Source of the DNA: Sulfurovum sp. FS08-3
Lineage (GTDB): Bacteria; Campylobacterota; Campylobacteria; Campylobacterales; Sulfurovaceae
Length of the DNA: 64,000 nucleotides
NCBI GenBank assembly: GCA_000830175.1
Contig: JQIS01000009.1
Span: forward strand, 198,994 to 262,993
Reading direction: 5' to 3'
The position numbers and the translations under genes were made by a program. Positions 20,723-31,900 of the stretch are shown here, one piece after another (position 1 is the stretch's first letter; each line of letters begins with the position of its first letter). The notes under the pieces were generated by a model, which saw only the letters and a program-made list of their open reading frames with translations, was not told the origin of the DNA and made no database searches.

Positions 20723-22069
20723 ATGGATCTATCGCTCATTTTAGTATTTGTATTTTTGGCTCTCTCTATTGCTTTGGTTATGCGTTTGTTCTATCAGGCC
20801 AAAGAGCTCGAAAGCTTTGAACAAAACATTCACAACCTCTCCATCGAAATAGCTACTCTTAAGCAAAAAAATACAGACCAAACTCAACGCCTTATCGAAA
20901 AAGAGGAACGCATTGAAGAGCTACAGAGTTCGCAAACCCAACTCTATCAAAACCAAGCTACCCACAAAGCCACTATTGCAACGCTTCAAGCCAAACTCCA
21001 AGAGCAACAAAACACCATGGAGTATCGTCTAGCCGATCTTCAAGCTTCACGCAAGATGCTTATAGAAGAGTTTGAAGATCTTGCCAATAAAATTTTTGTC
21101 GCTTCACGTAAAAACCTTACCGAACAAAATCAAGAGTCTCTGGGTCTTATCTTGACACCGCTCAAAGAGCAGATGCAAAGCTTCAAAACCAAAGTCGAAG
21201 AGATTCACCTAGAACAAACCAAAGAGCAAACATTACTACGCAACGAACTTAGACACCTCCAAACGCTTAATGCACAAATGAGTCACGATGCCATGAAACT
21301 CACCAATGCTCTAAAAAGCGAAAACAAAACCCAAGGGAGTTGGGGCGAGATGGTACTTGAACGTATTTTGGAGAAGAGCGGATTGCGTTTAGGAGAGGAG
21401 TATCTGCGTGAACATACACTCAAAAGTCCCGATGGTACTCTCTATCGTCCCGATGTCATTGTCAAGCTCTCATGCGGACGTGATGTTATCATTGATGCCA
21501 AAACTTCGCTCAAAGATTATGAGTCCTATATCAACCAAAACGACTCCAAATACCTCAAAGCACATACACTTTCTATCAAAAATCATATCAAAACCCTTTC
21601 CCAAAAGCGTTATGAGGAGCTTGAAGGCATCCATTCGCTTGATTTTATCTTAATGTTTATCCCCATCTCCAATGCCCTTATGGTAGTATTGGAGCATGAA
21701 ACCAAACTCTACGAAGAGGCTTATAAAAGCGGTGTGGTACTTGTAAGTCCTCAAACGCTTCTGCTTTCGCTTCGTGCTATTGAGAACTCATGGCGATACG
21801 AAAAACAGGCTAGAAACGCTATTGAAGTGACGAGATTGGCTCAAAAACTCTATACCAAAGTCAAATCTTTTGTTGATGATCTTGATAAACTAGGCGTTGC
21901 ATTGCAAAAAGCTCAAACAAGCTACAATGAAGCCTATGGCAAACTCTACAGTGGCAAAGACAACATCATACGCCAAATTGAGAGCTTCAAAACCAAAGCC
22001 AACATCCACCCCAAAGAGGGTATCCCTCAATCGCTCATCAATAGAGCCAATGAGGAGACAATAGAGTAA
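20723..22069 (+). CDS. rmuC: DNA recombination protein RmuC
   Basis: 448 residues; ATG at 20723 preferred over TTG at 20720. One N-terminal membrane anchor (about 3-22) is followed by a long coiled coil (about 25-130) and the nuclease-like RmuC core, with GSWGEMVLERILEKSGL, YRPDVIVKL and DVIIDAKTSLKDYESY carrying the Asp and Lys of the PD-(D/E)XK-like fold. The family limits rearrangements between inverted repeats. It follows the hybrid kinase by 6 bp and is convergent with plsX, whose stop lies 9 bp away. Confidence 0.92.
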   Translation: MDLSLILVFVFLALSIALVMRLFYQAKELESFEQNIHNLSIEIATLKQKNTDQTQRLIEKEERIEELQSSQTQLYQNQATHKATIATLQAKLQEQQNTMEYRLADLQASRKMLIEEFEDLANKIFVASRKNLTEQNQESLGLILTPLKEQMQSFKTKVEEIHLEQTKEQTLLRNELRHLQTLNAQMSHDAMKLTNALKSENKTQGSWGEMVLERILEKSGLRLGEEYLREHTLKSPDGTLYRPDVIVKLSCGRDVIIDAKTSLKDYESYINQNDSKYLKAHTLSIKNHIKTLSQKRYEELEGIHSLDFILMFIPISNALMVVLEHETKLYEEAYKSGVVLVSPQTLLLSLRAIENSWRYEKQARNAIEVTRLAQKLYTKVKSFVDDLDKLGVALQKAQTSYNEAYGKLYSGKDNIIRQIESFKTKANIHPKEGIPQSLINRANEETIE

Positions 22070-22077
22070 CCTAGCTC

Positions 22078-23073
22078 TTATTCGTGAGGATTGATACGTT
22101 TTTCGATGAGTTCATTGACGTTGGATTTACTAAAGGCAATGGCTTGAAAAATAGCGTTTTTAATCGCTTTGGCGTTGGAGCTTCCATGGCTTACGATAGC
22201 ACAACCATTGACTCCTAGAAGCGGAGCCCCACCGTATTCGGCGTAATCGACTTTTTTCTTCAAAGCACCAAAAACACCTTTTTTCATAAGCAAAGCACCG
22301 ATTTTGGCAGGGATTGATTTTTTGATACTTGATTTCATCATCGCAAAGATAGTCGATACAACCCCTTCGCTGGTTTTGAGCAAAATATTACCCGTAAACC
22401 CATCGCACACCACCACATCGACAGAGCCATTAAAGATGTCACGTCCTTCAACATTCCCAACAAATCCATCAATCTCTTTGAGTAACCCAAAAGAGGCTTT
22501 GGTAAGTTCGTTGCCTTTGGTATCCTCTTCGCCATTGGCCAAAAGTCCCACACGAGGATTGGCAAGTCCTAAGACTTTTTGGGTGTAGGCTTGTCCCATT
22601 ATCCCAAACTCATAGAGATTTTGCGGTTTGCAATCAACGACAGCTCCGACATCAAGCACCAATGTTTTGGATTCGCTAATATTGGGCATAAGGGTAGCAA
22701 GGGCGGGTTTGGAGACATTTTTGAGTCTTCCAATGCGAAGCGTTGCAAGTGTCATGGTAGCACCGCTATGACCCGCCGAAACCACACCGTCTGCCTCTTT
22801 GTTGCGTACCAATTCAACGGCTTGATAGATGGAGGAGTTTTTACGTTTGAGAGCATTGGTAGCACTATCGCTCATTTCAATTACATCACCAGATTGAACA
22901 AATTCAACTTTGGTAAGATAAAATTCAGGGATATGCAAAAGGAGTTCATCTTTATCACCCACTAAAATAGGTATAAAGGTATTGGGTCGTTCGTCAAGAG
23001 CGGCTATTACACCCTCTATTATTGGTTCGGGACCAAAGTCCCCACCCATAGCATCAATGGCTATTCTAATCAT
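22078..23073 (-). CDS. plsX: Phosphate acyltransferase PlsX
   Basis: 331 residues, normal length. The N-terminus [15 protein letters not shown] is diagnostic; SAGHSGATM and [10 protein letters not shown] also match. The enzyme converts acyl-ACP to acyl-phosphate for membrane phospholipid synthesis. Its ATG overlaps the rpmF stop by one base (TAATG), the classical rpmF-plsX coupling. In many relatives fabH follows; here the gene ends convergent to rmuC and no fabH is present. Confidence 0.95.
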   Translation of the reverse strand: MIRIAIDAMGGDFGPEPIIEGVIAALDERPNTFIPILVGDKDELLLHIPEFYLTKVEFVQSGDVIEMSDSATNALKRKNSSIYQAVELVRNKEADGVVSAGHSGATMTLATLRIGRLKNVSKPALATLMPNISESKTLVLDVGAVVDCKPQNLYEFGIMGQAYTQKVLGLANPRVGLLANGEEDTKGNELTKASFGLLKEIDGFVGNVEGRDIFNGSVDVVVCDGFTGNILLKTSEGVVSTIFAMMKSSIKKSIPAKIGALLMKKGVFGALKKKVDYAEYGGAPLLGVNGCAIVSHGSSNAKAIKNAIFQAIAFSKSNVNELIEKRINPHE

Positions 23074-23234
23074 TATTTGGCTTCTGTTTTGTACTCACCC
23101 GTTGTCATATTCATGTGGTGAGGCATTCTCCATGTTCCATCAGCATCTTTTACAGGCTTTGGAAGCTCTAGTTTGTAGTGTGTTCTTCTCTTTGCCGCTC
23201 GGGTTTTACTTACTCGTCTCTTAGGTACTGCCAT
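23073..23234 (-). CDS. rpmF: 50S ribosomal protein L32
   Basis: 53 residues. It begins [17 protein letters not shown], the invariant L32 start, and continues with [12 protein letters not shown]. This short campylobacterotal form lacks the zinc-binding cysteines of longer L32 proteins. It lies between yceD and plsX, and its stop codon overlaps the plsX start, so ribosome and phospholipid synthesis genes are co-transcribed as in many bacteria. Confidence 0.95.
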   Translation of the reverse strand: MAVPKRRVSKTRAAKRRTHYKLELPKPVKDADGTWRMPHHMNMTTGEYKTEAK

Positions 23235-23248
23235 GTTATATCCTTTGT

Positions 23249-23626
23249 TTAAAATTCTACTTCAAAATTCTCATCAAGTGAGTTGGCACATTGTGTGCAG
23301 TAGTTGTACTCACTTTTGATAGAATTAATTTCACTATCAACAATATCTTCTATATTGATGACACCGTCTAAAAACTCAATAATATCTAAACTTTCTTGAG
23401 TCTCTACTACCTTATCGCTTAGTATCAAATCCAAATGGTTATCAAGGCGATGAAGATAGCTTGTCCCGCATCGGACACAATCCAATTCAATTGTCCCCGA
23501 TAAGTCTGCCTCCAAATGAATCTCATGGTGGCTCTTCTTTGATAAACTACCTTTTAAGATAGCACCATCTTTTGGGTACTCAAACGCTTTGGCATTCGAG
23601 CCAATTTTATCAAAGAGTATCTTCAT
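23249..23626 (-). CDS. YceD/DUF177 family protein
   Basis: 125 residues starting [15 protein letters not shown] with AAGGAG upstream. The family pattern is present: [14 protein letters not shown] with a Cys-x-x-Cys, an acidic middle ([18 protein letters not shown]), and a second Cys pair in [11 protein letters not shown], probably forming one metal site. YceD homologues nearly always precede rpmF and have been linked to 23S rRNA maturation; the exact role here is not shown. Spacing to rpmF is 14 bp. Confidence 0.88.
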   Translation of the reverse strand: MKILFDKIGSNAKAFEYPKDGAILKGSLSKKSHHEIHLEADLSGTIELDCVRCGTSYLHRLDNHLDLILSDKVVETQESLDIIEFLDGVINIEDIVDSEINSIKSEYNYCTQCANSLDENFEVEF

Positions 23627-23708
23627 TATTATCTATCTCCTTTTTTTGAAAACAAGTTTCCAAAAAAATTCCTTTCACTCAAACTTTACCTTTGGCAAAA
23701 GAAGAGTT

Positions 23709-24122
23709 TTAGTTGATCTCTCTTTGTGCAAAGAAGAAAGCAATCTCAATCGCAGCATTTTCCAAACTGTCACTTCCGTGAACCGCATTGGCATCAATAG
23801 AGTCTGCAAAGTCTGCTCGAATAGTTCCCGCAGCTGCCTCTTTGGGATTGGTTGCACCCATAAGTTCTCTATTTTTTGCCATAGCTCCTTCACCCTCAAG
23901 CACCATAATAACAACAGGTCCTGAGATCATGAAATCAACCAACTCACCAAAAAAAGATCGCTCTTTGTGTACAGCATAAAATGCTTCAGCGTCTGCACGA
24001 CTAAGTTGAACTTTTTTCATAGCCGCAATTCTAAGTCCATTGCTCTCAAAACGATCGATAATCTTTCCGATTACACCCTTAGCCACTGCATCTGGTTTGA
24101 TGATTGATAATGTTTGTTCCAT
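23709..24122 (-). CDS. ndk: Nucleoside diphosphate kinase
   Basis: 137 residues from the ATG at 24122; the frame extends upstream but [13 protein letters not shown] is the family start. The catalytic His lies in [14 protein letters not shown]. The enzyme balances nucleoside triphosphates by a phospho-His intermediate. The order ferredoxin-ndk-yceD-rpmF-plsX matches that seen in Campylobacter and its relatives. About 80 bp separate it from yceD. Confidence 0.96.
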   Translation of the reverse strand: MEQTLSIIKPDAVAKGVIGKIIDRFESNGLRIAAMKKVQLSRADAEAFYAVHKERSFFGELVDFMISGPVVIMVLEGEGAMAKNRELMGATNPKEAAAGTIRADFADSIDANAVHGSDSLENAAIEIAFFFAQREIN

Positions 24123-24254
24123 ACTGTTTGCCCCGATAAAAATATTTTTGGATGGAATTGTATCATTTTGGAGATTAATATTAAATAAAAAAATAGTTTT
24201 TGTTTTGAGAATCATACTATAAAGAGAAAATAGTGGGAAATAGAAGAAGATAGA

Positions 24255-24277
24255 CACTCCCATTTAAAATGAGAGTG
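24255..24277 (-). terminator. Hairpin downstream of ferredoxin gene
   Basis: On the minus strand CACTCTCATTT and AAATGGGAGTG form an 11-bp stem with one mismatch and a very short loop, followed by TCTATCTTCTTC. It lies 11 bp past the ferredoxin stop and upstream of ndk, so it probably acts as a (partial) intrinsic terminator separating the two. Confidence 0.5.
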
Positions 24278-24287
24278 CTAAAAGAGA

Positions 24288-24563
24288 TTACTCTTCAATT
24301 ACAGGCGTACCGTTTGCGCCTCTGTTTGCATGTTCTGGCATACCATCAACCGTATCACCCCATACAATACAGCCCTCTGTTGGACAAGCTTCAGCACACG
24401 CAGGTACTTCATGGTGATCCACACACTCTACACATTTATCAGCATAAACATAATAGATCTCTTCACCCGTTGGGTTATCATCCTCATCAACAATTGCTTC
24501 TACTGGACACTCGTCAATACAAGCTGCACAGTTAATACATGTATCAGTAATTACTACTGCCAT
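24288..24563 (-). CDS. fdx: 2[4Fe-4S] ferredoxin
   Basis: 91 residues. The first cluster motif is CINCAACIDECP near residues 9-20; the second is CVECVDHHEVPACAEACP, with an insertion between the second and third Cys that is typical of the Campylobacterota/Allochromatium-type ferredoxins with a low-potential second cluster. It should carry electrons for pyruvate and 2-oxoglutarate oxidoreductases or the reductive TCA cycle. AAAGGAGAATGAAATG gives a good ribosome site. Confidence 0.94.
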   Translation of the reverse strand: MAVVITDTCINCAACIDECPVEAIVDEDDNPTGEEIYYVYADKCVECVDHHEVPACAEACPTEGCIVWGDTVDGMPEHANRGANGTPVIEE

Positions 24564-24721
24564 TTCATTCTCCTTTGTGTTTAATACGTCAAACTATAGC
24601 AGATTTTGATTAAATAAATCTTTAACTCCGTGCAAATTAGGAGAGCGGCGTTACCAATCAAAACAGTTGCCCAAATTATCATCTATTTAGCTTACAAAAT
24701 AAAAAAATATCATCAATATAT

Positions 24722-25489
24722 CTAATCAATTACTCTGAAAAAAGTGCTTCCGCTTCCTGAGAAGTACCACCCCTTAGGGGCATACTCTTTGAGTTTGGGA
24801 TACTCCAAAAGCGCTGCTTTGTAGAGATCGTTGGCGTTTAAGGCATCGACTCTTGCCAATAGCTCACGAGAGGGGATTTGCTCCCAACCGATAAAAGAGG
24901 AGCGTTTAATATCGCCAAAAAACGCTTGTTTGAAGCGTTTGTAAACCTTTGCGGTATCGCATCCTATGGGAGGAGTGTAGAGTTCTATCTCCAACGCCTC
25001 CTCCTCAAACGCTTCGACAATTTCACCAAATCCCAAAACGTTGGCACTCTCATAGTTGTGGATAAAAAAGGGGAAATCCGCACCAATAGTCGAGCCAATT
25101 TTTGCCAATGTATCGACATCAAGCCCCAATTTGCACACCTCATTGACCATACGCATAAACGTAGCCCCATCGCTACTGCCTCCGCCCAATCCCGCTTGTG
25201 AGGGGATATTTTTGGTGACAACGACTTTGTGGTTGTAAAAATACTCCAATATATCCAAATCCCCCGTATATTCGTTGAGTGCTACAAAGGCTTTGTAAAT
25301 CGTATTGGATTGGGTATCAATATCACCACACCCCTCAATCGTAAACGAGGAGCAAGAAGCAGGAACAAACTCTATCGTATCGTAGAGATGCTTAACCCTC
25401 ATAAAGCGAGAGAGCAACGTGTGGTAGCCCTCTTTGTGACCTGTGATTTTGAGAAATATATTGACTTTGGCGTAAGCGTTTTGTTTCAT
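24722..25489 (-). CDS. ispE: 4-diphosphocytidyl-2-C-methyl-D-erythritol kinase
   Basis: 255 residues from the ATG at 25489 (TTAGGA 7 bp upstream); a TTG two codons earlier is less likely. It is a GHMP kinase: NAYAKVNIFLKI at the start, the ATP loop PSQAGLGGGSSDGA, and the late GWYFSGSGSTFF. It phosphorylates the 2-hydroxyl of CDP-methylerythritol in the MEP isoprenoid pathway, which also feeds the undecaprenyl carrier used by the glycosylation genes here. Monocistronic-looking. Confidence 0.94.
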   Translation of the reverse strand: MKQNAYAKVNIFLKITGHKEGYHTLLSRFMRVKHLYDTIEFVPASCSSFTIEGCGDIDTQSNTIYKAFVALNEYTGDLDILEYFYNHKVVVTKNIPSQAGLGGGSSDGATFMRMVNEVCKLGLDVDTLAKIGSTIGADFPFFIHNYESANVLGFGEIVEAFEEEALEIELYTPPIGCDTAKVYKRFKQAFFGDIKRSSFIGWEQIPSRELLARVDALNANDLYKAALLEYPKLKEYAPKGWYFSGSGSTFFRVID

Positions 25490-25569
25490 GGGCAATCCTA
25501 AGAAATAATGCTATTATAACATGAACCTATAAACTTCGCATTACCGCAAGTGCATTAAGACAAAACAGT

Positions 25570-25719
25570 ATGCTGCTTCAAGATGCTTTGAGGGAAGATT
25601 TGCTTATCACTAAAGCTATTGAAAATCTTGAAAATCAGCATGAGATACTCTCTTACGCCTCCAAAAAGAAGCTCTTTGAGGATTTGACGAGTGCCACATT
25701 AAACCCAATTGGCTCTTAA
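25570..25719 (+). pseudogene. Toxin-antitoxin relic, antitoxin-like part
   Basis: A 49-codon frame of helical, charged character (QDALREDLLITKAIENLENQ, then HEILSYASKKKLFEDL) that resembles the C-terminal part of small addiction-module antitoxins. It lacks an SD and a recognisable DNA-binding N-terminus. Its last codons overlap, in another frame, the toxin-like relic. The assignment rests mainly on what follows it. Confidence 0.35.
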
Positions 25720-25799
25720 TCTACAAACAAGACGATAAACGCATCAGCAACTCTTCCAAAAATTTTCATAACCCTATTCTACTTAAGTTTACAACCTAG
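25686..25799 (+). pseudogene. YafQ/RelE-like toxin fragment
   Basis: The frame holds ECHIKPNWLLIYKQDDKRI, which matches the central strands of YafQ-type mRNA interferases (consensus like CHIxPDWLLIYKxDDxxL). The N-terminal helices are missing and the C-terminus degenerates (SNSSKNFHNPILLKF) before the stop at 25797-25799. It is frame-shifted relative to the antitoxin-like piece and has no start. A decayed toxin that cannot be functional. Confidence 0.55.
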
Positions 25800-25915
25800 A
25801 TTACAACCCGATAACAACGGGTAACATAATGGTTTCATATTCTTAAAGTAAGCTTATTTTTAATCTTCTTTTCCTATCCTTTCGCATATCAAATTTATTG
25901 AGGAGTAGAGCGGTT

Positions 25916-28900
25916 ATGGGAAAATTGTTTTTATTGATAAAAAATCTCTTGTTGTCCATCGTGATGTTGGGGTACTTAGGAACTCACGCCAATGCGGCAT
26001 TAAGTGCGGGAGATATTGCGTTTGTTGGATTTAATGCCGATGATAACGATGATTTTGCATTTGTAGCATTGGTAGATATTCCATCAGGTGAAGAGATTTT
26101 TTTCACAGATGGCGAATGGAATAGCACAAATTTTGAATTTGGTGAAGGAACATTGCAATGGAATGCACCTCTAGGTGGTATTGCAAAAGGCAGTGTTGTT
26201 ATTATTGACGGGAAGACACCATTGGTCAATATAGGAACTATTACGGAAATTGACACAGATTTTAATTTAGCTGCAAGTGGCGACCAAATATTTGCCTACC
26301 AATCTTCAGCTTACAATGCTACACCCTCTTCATTTTTGTCAGCTTTTACAAATAAAGGAAGTGGGAGTGATTTAAATTTAACCAATACGGGATTAACGCT
26401 GGGCATTAATGCCATTGATTTTACATCCATACACGGAGAAGGAGATGATGGTGGATATTTTAATGGAGCAAGAAGCGGAGAAGTCTCATTTAGCAACTAT
26501 TTAACTATTGTGAATAACGCTAACAATTGGGGCGTTGAAAGTTCAAATGGGGCAAATGTTGTTGCAAACTTCGCAGGAAATTTTACAATTGGTGGCGACA
26601 CCACCCCACCCACTATCGCCTCTACAACCCCTGCGGATAATGCGACTGGGGTAATGATTGATAATAATCTTACGATAGTTTTTAATGAGAGCGTAGCCAA
26701 AGGTAGTGGAAACATCTATATCTATAAAATGAGTGATGACACCAAAGCTGATACTATTGACGTGGCTCATGTGACTCTTTCAAACGGTGATAAAAGCGTT
26801 ACCATTAATCCGCTTAGCGATTTGGAATCCAATACCGCCTACTACATCAAAATCGCTAATGGAGCATTCAAAGATAGTAGCGATAATAACTTTAGTGGGA
26901 TTGATAATAATAGCACATGGAACTTTACAACTATCGGAACCAATCGCAACCAAATGGTGATTTGGACATTTGATAGCTTAAGCAATATCGCCCATGATGT
27001 TGAGATTGCACCCAAAACCGACGATACAATAGGCACTCCCACGCTTAAACAACTCTATCAAGAGATTGACAACAACGGCAAAGGGGGTGTAGCCTATACC
27101 GATAGTGAAGGTGTTTCGCAAGGTGCAAACAGTGCAATTGCTTGGGATGATATTAAGGGCGATGGGAATGATGCCCAGCTTTTGATTGCTATTAATACCA
27201 CCCATTGGTCGGCACTGGCGATACGATTTGATTACAAAAGTGACTCGGCGGATAGCTTTGATTTGGAGTATAGCATCGATGGGGGAGTGACGTGGAGTAA
27301 AGCATTTAACAATGAAGCCATTACAACGGGTAGCTTTAAAAGCAAATCTTTGGATTTAAGCAGTGCAACAGCCATTAACAATCAACCTTTGGTACTCTTT
27401 AAGTTTAGTGATTTTGATAACAACGGTAACGATAAACTCACGCTTGATAATATCGAGATAACGGGTATCAAAGATAGCACGGCGATGAGTGCAAGCCCTA
27501 TCATTACCGCTTCATCGACAACGACATCTTATCTACAGCTCAATGAGAGCGGTATGGGATTTGTATCGGCCGCACTCAATGATACTACCGATCCTGCCAA
27601 AACTTTGGGGATTGATTTTAATCTTAGCGATCCAGATACAGCCGTGGGTAGTTTGATAGTGAGTGCAACAAGCAGCAATCAAAGCGTAGTAGCCAATAGT
27701 GATTTGGTATTAAGCGGTACAGGGGCTACTCGAAACCTCAAAATTACTCCCAAAGCCAAAGGAACAGCCGATATTACCGTAACAGTGAGCGATAGTGTAA
27801 ACACAAATAGCTATATCATTGCCTACCGTGTATCGGATAATAGCTCTAGTAATGCCCGTTTCCATACCGATGCGGCTGATGGGAGTGCGGCGATTGCCAT
27901 TGATGCTAACTATATGCTCGTAGCCGATGATGAAGACCAAATCATCCGAGTCTATGATAGAAACCACTCAGGATTGCCAATCAAAACCATCAATATGAAC
28001 AGTGCACTGGGCTTAGAGGGGCAACAAGAGGTTGATACTGAAGCAACAACCCAAATAGGAAATACCATCTATTGGATGGGTTCACACAGTAATGAGAGCG
28101 ATGGCACACAAGCCAATGACCGTGCGTTGATTTTCAAAACCACACTATTAGGTACAGGTGCATCGACAACATTAACCTTTGTTGGCAAATATACGGCTTT
28201 GGAGAGTGATTTGACGAGTTGGGATAGCACCAACGCTCACGGATTGGGGGCTAACCATTACGGTTTGAGTGCAAGTGGGGCAGATGGTAAAGTACCCGAA
28301 GCAACGGATGGTTTGAGTATCGAGGGGCTTACAATGGCTCCTAGTAGTACAACAACCGCCTATTTGGGTTTCCGTGCCCCCAATGTAAATGTGAGTGACC
28401 GCAACCGTTCGCTTATTGTGCCTATTACTAACTTTGATACCTTTATGGACGCAACTCCTGCCTTTGGCACTCCTATTGAGCTGGATTTGGGAGGACGAGG
28501 GATTAGAAGTATCGAGTGTAATGCCCATGGATGTATCATCATCGCAGGTTCGTCCGATAGCAGCGGTAACTTTGCACTCTATACATGGAGTGGCGTTGCC
28601 AACGATAAACCCCAGCTACGAAGTGCAACGCTTAGTGGTGAAGGAAGCTTTGAGGGGATTGTAGAACTGCCCAGTAGCGATTTTATGGGAAGCAATGGCG
28701 ATGCCAAAACCATTCAAGTAATTCGTGACAATGGCGATACTGATTGGTACGGCACAGCCACAAAAGCCAAAAAATTGGAGCAAAACAACTGGAAAAAATT
28801 TCAAAGCGATATGGTGGTATTGGGAAGCGTAAGTGTAGCTACAACAAGCGTACTTCACCATCTTGTATTTAATGAAGTTTTAGCAGACCCCAATAGTGCA

Positions 28901-31900
28901 ACGAATAATTTTGATACCGATGGAGATGGAGTTGCAGAGATAGCCGATGAGTTTGTAGAGATTTACAATACCAGTAGCAGTACACTTGATGTAAGTGGAT
29001 TGCAGTTTTGGGATGCAGGAAGTAATAATTACTTTACCGTACCCAATGCGACGACTCTGGGTGCAAATAGCTTTATAGTTGTGATAGCCAGTATCGCAGG
29101 TGGCACATTGCCAAGTGTATCGGCAGGAAGTCATGCCTATTCAACCAATGGTAGTTTGAGTCTAAGCAATGGTGGGGACAATTTGGTACTCTATGACCCA
29201 TCGTTTGATAACTATATTCAAGCTATCTTTAATGGTGATGCTATTGATGATGTGACGACCTATACAGGCTTCTCTGCTACAGCTACTCGTATTGGAAGCA
29301 TTTTGGACTTTGGCAGTGATATGGCTGGGGTTTCTCTTGCCTTAAGCCAAGATGGCAACGCAAGTAATCCCGTAAAACACAATGCAATTGGTACGGGTAC
29401 GACACTGGCTACTCCAGGAAATGCCAACAAAGAGACCATTCACCCTGAACCAACCAACCACCCCACACTCTTTCAAGCCACGACCAATAGTGCCTTGCAA
29501 ATTACCACGACATGGATAGATGCTACAGGTACTACCACACCAAGCGGTTATCTTATTGTTTGTTCCAAAACCAATAGCTTTAGTGACCCAGTCGATGCAA
29601 CAGCTCAAATTGATGATAGCTGCAGCGATGGAAGTGGAGCTAAAAACATTGCCCAAGGGATTCAAACCTACCAGTGGAGTGGGTTAGAGACCAATACGAC
29701 CTACTACTTCAAGATTTATCCCTATACCAATAGTGGAAACAATATTGACTACAAAATTGATGCTACACCATTAAGCGATGACAATAAAACAGACACTGTT
29801 TCATCCTCCAATACTCTAATCCATGAGATTCAAGGAGGCAGCGATACCTCACCGATGATTGGACAAATCGTTACTGTTGAAGCGATTGTCGTAGGGGATT
29901 TCCAAAATGGCGATGGTGATACTAAGCGAGATTTGGAAGGATTCTATATCCAAGAAGAGGATAATGAAAGCGATAGCAACGCCTCTACCTCTGAGGGACT
30001 CTTCATTCATGAGGCAGGTGATACGGCAACCAATGTAAATATTGGGGATAAAGTGCGTATTACAGGTGTAGTAGCGGAGCTTTATGGTCAAACGCAACTA
30101 AGTTCACCAACTATTACGGTTCTTAGCAGTGGCAATACACTCCCAACACCTGCAACGGTTGCACTCCCCACAAGCGGTACTGTAGGAGTAGGAAGTGGTA
30201 ACACCTATCAGCCCGACCTTGAAAAGTATGAGAGTATGCGTGTCACCTTTGGTGGGACACTTAGCATTACAGAGATGTATCAATTGGATCGATACAGTGA
30301 AATCAAGCTCTCACAAGGTGGACGACTGGAGCAATTTACACAAAACAATACACCAAATACAGCTAACTATACGGCTCATCTCAAAAGTGTAGGGGCTAGA
30401 ACTATTGTCTATGAAGATGGTCTTACGGGAAGCAACAACCCTATCGATTTTGATGGATTTGCATCGTTTAGTACCGCAAGTGATAAACGCATGGGTGATA
30501 CGATTGATAACTTAACAGGTGTGCTTGGGTTTGGATACGATTTATGGCGAGTGCGTTCAGCACAAGATGGAAGTGTAAGCTTTACCAAAGCCAACAACCG
30601 CCCCACAACGCCTAGCAATGTAGGCGGTAATCTTAAAGTCGCTTCGCTTAATGTGCTAAACTACTTCAACACCATTGGCAACACCTGCGGTTTAAGTGGC
30701 ACAGAAGAGTGTCGTGGGGCTAATGATGCTACGGAACTTGCACGACAAACCCAAAAGCTTGTCAAAGTACTCCAAAGCCTTGATGCGGATGTGGTTGGAT
30801 TTATGGAGATAGAGAACAACTACCATCAAGGAACTCCTGCTGTTAAATATCTCGTCGATGAGCTTAATAGCAAGTTGGGTTCAACCGTTTATGAGTATGT
30901 ATTGCCTAGTGGCAATGTGGGTGATGATGTGATTGCAGTAGGGATGATTTATAAAATCGCCACTGTACAACTTGCAACAGGTACAACCGTAGAGATACTT
31001 GATGATACCAATCTACCTGTTGGAATGAGTGGGACTATCTTTAACGGTAGCGGTACCAATCGTTCTCCTCTTGCGGCGACTTTTGAGGAGATTGCTACGG
31101 GTGAGAAGTTTACCTTTGTCGTTGCACACATGAAATCCAAAGGAAGTGCGGGGACAAATACTGGAGATACCGATTTGGGCGATGGAGCGGGAGCAAGTAA
31201 TGGCACACGAGTTTTGGGCGTAACGGCTCTTAAAAAGTGGCTTGATAGTGACCCTACAAATAGCAGTGATAATGACTTCTTGATAGTAGGGGATATGAAC
31301 GCCTATGCCAAAGAAGAGCCAATTACCTATTTGGAGAACAACGGTTATACTGATTTGGCACGACACTTTATGGGCAGTAGTGCCTATTCCTATGTATTTG
31401 ATGGGCAAATAGGCACGCTTGATTATGCCTTTGCAAATAGCTCACTCAAATTGCAAGTGAAGGGAGCAACCGAGTGGCATATCAATGCCGATGAAGCCAG
31501 TGCGATTGATTACAATACCGATTTTGGTAGAGACATCACTATCTTTGATGGTACATTGCCCTATCGACAATCAGACCATGACCCTGTAGTGATTGGACTC
31601 AAATTGGGCAATAGTATCCCAACATCCAAAAATGCCACCATTTCTTTGGCTCAAAACGCTACTTATACCTTTGGAGGTGCAAATTTCTATTTTGATGATA
31701 ACGACACGAGCGATACACTCCAAAAGGTTATTATCACTTCACTACCTAGCAAAGGAAGCCTAAAGCTAAACAGTGTAGCCGTGACACCCAATCAAGAGAT
31801 AAACGTTTCGGATGTCACAAAGCTAACCTATGCTCCAAATACAAATGAATACGGCAATAGCTACACAAGCTTTGGATTTAAAGTCAATGATGGAGAGGAT

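Noticed and set aside
23627-23708. Terminator between ndk and yceD
   Set aside because: Only a weak, mismatched stem with A/T runs is visible; not enough to call.
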